Translations under genes and position numbers: made by a program
Part shown: in pieces, positions 6,257-7,035 of the stretch
How the letters are laid out: each line of letters starts with the position of its first letter
Numbering within the stretch: position 1 is the stretch's first letter
Notes under the pieces: model-generated
Databases searched by the model: none
Told to the model about the DNA's origin: nothing
What the model saw: only the letters and a program-made list of their open reading frames with translations
Source: an uncultured Rhodanobacteraceae bacterium
GTDB lineage: Bacteria > Pseudomonadota > Gammaproteobacteria > Xanthomonadales > Rhodanobacteraceae
Direction: 5' to 3'
Assembly: GCA_913053815.1 (NCBI GenBank)
Contig: CAJXGK010000092.1
Coordinates: 1 to 7,035 of the forward strand
Length of the DNA stretch: 7,035 bases

Positions 6257-6968
6257 CCGCTTATGCACCATTCTGGTTGACGGTTGGCGGCGGCTGGAAT
6301 GGCTGATTCTGCCGCCGCGCTGCGTATTGTGTCAGGCCCCAGGTGCGCTGGGTGACCTGTGCGCTGATTGTGCCCGCGAATGGCCGCGTAACGACGCGTA
6401 TTGTGCACGCTGCGCTATCCCCCTGGCCCAGCCGGCGGCATTGTGCGGTGAATGTTTGCGCAGAGCTCCACCCTGGGATCGAGCCTGGTCACCGTTTCGT
6501 TATGCCTGGCCGCTGGATAGGTTGGAAACCCGCTTCAAATTCCATGGCGATCTGGCGGCCGGCCGGGTTTTAGCCGAAGCCTGGTTACGTGAGCCATGCC
6601 CGGTAGATTTACCACAACAATTGTTGCCGGTACCGTTGCATCGCTCGCGTTTGCGCAAGCGTGGCTACAACCAGGCCCTGGAGTTGGCACGCCCGCTAAG
6701 CCGGGCACTCGGTATTGACCTGCTACCCCGAGGGTTGCAGCGTCTGCGTGCCACACCACCGCAAAGCGAACTGGATGGCAAGGCCCGTCGCGCCAATGTG
6801 CGCGGAGCGTTTCGGCTGGCGGCGGGACTGAATCTGGCGGAGCATGTGGCCATTGTTGACGATGTGATGACCACCGGGGCGACCTTGGCCGAATGTGCTC
6901 GCTTGCTCAAGCGGGCCGGAGTGCAGCGGGTCGAGGTCTGGGCTCTAGCCCGGGCTTCGCATCACTGA
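6246..6968 (+). CDS. comF: ComF family phosphoribosyltransferase-like protein
   Basis: ComF/GntX-family proteins join an N-terminal cysteine zinc module to a phosphoribosyltransferase-fold domain; members are needed for DNA uptake in naturally competent bacteria and are thought to handle incoming single-stranded DNA in the cytosol. The 240-residue protein has zinc-type pairs Cys26/Cys29, Cys39/Cys42, Cys53/Cys56 and Cys67/Cys70, the family stretch [17 protein letters not shown] (86-102), [17 protein letters not shown] (128-144), and the PRPP-loop motif [13 protein letters not shown] (201-213). The frame is open from 6135, but the ATG at 6246 is preferred: GGAAGGGG (6233-6240) lies five bases upstream, and the extra N-terminus would overlap bioB and lacks family residues. 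Early codons double as the candidate BirA operator. Divergence from bioB is a known gammaproteobacterial arrangement. Whether the organism is competent cannot be judged. Confidence 0.92.
   Translation: MSVNRLCTILVDGWRRLEWLILPPRCVLCQAPGALGDLCADCAREWPRNDAYCARCAIPLAQPAALCGECLRRAPPWDRAWSPFRYAWPLDRLETRFKFHGDLAAGRVLAEAWLREPCPVDLPQQLLPVPLHRSRLRKRGYNQALELARPLSRALGIDLLPRGLQRLRATPPQSELDGKARRANVRGAFRLAAGLNLAEHVAIVDDVMTTGATLAECARLLKRAGVQRVEVWALARASHH
6252..6281. promoter_or_regulatory. Candidate BirA (biotin repressor) operator
   Basis: GTCAACC (6252-6258) and GGTTGAC (6275-6281) are perfect seven-base inverted arms with a 16-base spacer. The E. coli bio operator has arms GTAAACC and GGTTTAC with the same 16-base spacer, so each arm differs only at one symmetric position. 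The site lies 52-82 bases upstream of the bioB ATG and within codons 3-12 of comF. BirA with biotinyl-AMP represses bio genes by binding such sites in many gammaproteobacteria. Assignment depends on this genome having a BirA with an N-terminal DNA-binding domain, which cannot be seen here. Confidence 0.6.
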
Positions 6969-7035
6969 GCGGGGATCCTCAACTCATTCTAGTGTAGTGC
7001 TTTGTAAACAGTGAACCCTTTCATGCTGAGGTTGT

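Noticed and set aside
6200..6271. Longer N-terminus for bioB (start at 6271)
   Set aside because: It would extend across the promoter, the operator and the comF start, and family alignment begins at the ATG at 6199.
7002..7035. TTGTAAAC near the window end, like one half of an E. coli BirA site
   Set aside because: No matching GGTTTAC arm occurs at a 14-16 base distance before the window ends, so it is only a half-match in AT-rich intergenic DNA.
1..7035. A novel defence, mobile or biosynthetic system
   Set aside because: Except for one small DUF protein, the coding capacity is accounted for by well-known housekeeping families; no integrase, transposase, CRISPR array or unusual gene cluster is present.

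Overview
The window reads as ordinary chromosome of a GC-rich gammaproteobacterium. The full-length fused-type QueF, a biotin cluster using the BioC/BioH route and a ComF-family gene divergent from bioB would suit Chromatiales or a neighbouring group; the taxon is an inference from gene content. Seven genes are clear homologues of known families, and one (the small membrane protein) belongs to a family of unknown function.

Layout. On the plus strand at the left are queF (3-851, last step of the preQ1 branch of queuosine synthesis) and a four-helix cytochrome b561 (949-1488). Facing it on the minus strand is a small DUF5362-like membrane protein (1548-1907). Bases 1908-2202 (295 bases) hold no credible gene; they carry two degenerate dispersed-repeat-type palindromes. 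From 6199 down to 2203 on the minus strand runs a biotin cluster in the order bioB-bioF-bioH-bioC. Reading right to left on the plus strand this is bioC 2203-3108, bioH 3105-3881, bioF 3910-5106, bioB 5171-6199. A ComF-family gene (6246-6968) is transcribed away from bioB, with only 46 bases between the two start codons. The last 67 bases hold nothing that I can call.

How the genes work together. BioC methylates malonyl-ACP so that the fatty acid synthase will extend it. BioH removes the methyl ester from pimeloyl-ACP, BioF condenses pimeloyl-ACP with alanine, and BioB inserts sulfur into dethiobiotin. The two intermediate steps, BioA and BioD, are not encoded here, so the cluster is incomplete inside the window.

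Most notable regulatory signal. A perfect 7-base inverted repeat, GTCAACC-N16-GGTTGAC (6252-6281), lies inside the first codons of comF and upstream of bioB. It has the architecture and spacing of a BirA biotin operator. One arm contains a consensus -35 TTGACA, correctly spaced from a weak -10, for bioB. The bioB-bioF gap carries two small stem-loops and bioF has no visible Shine-Dalgarno sequence. I found no sign of a novel defence, mobile or biosynthetic system.
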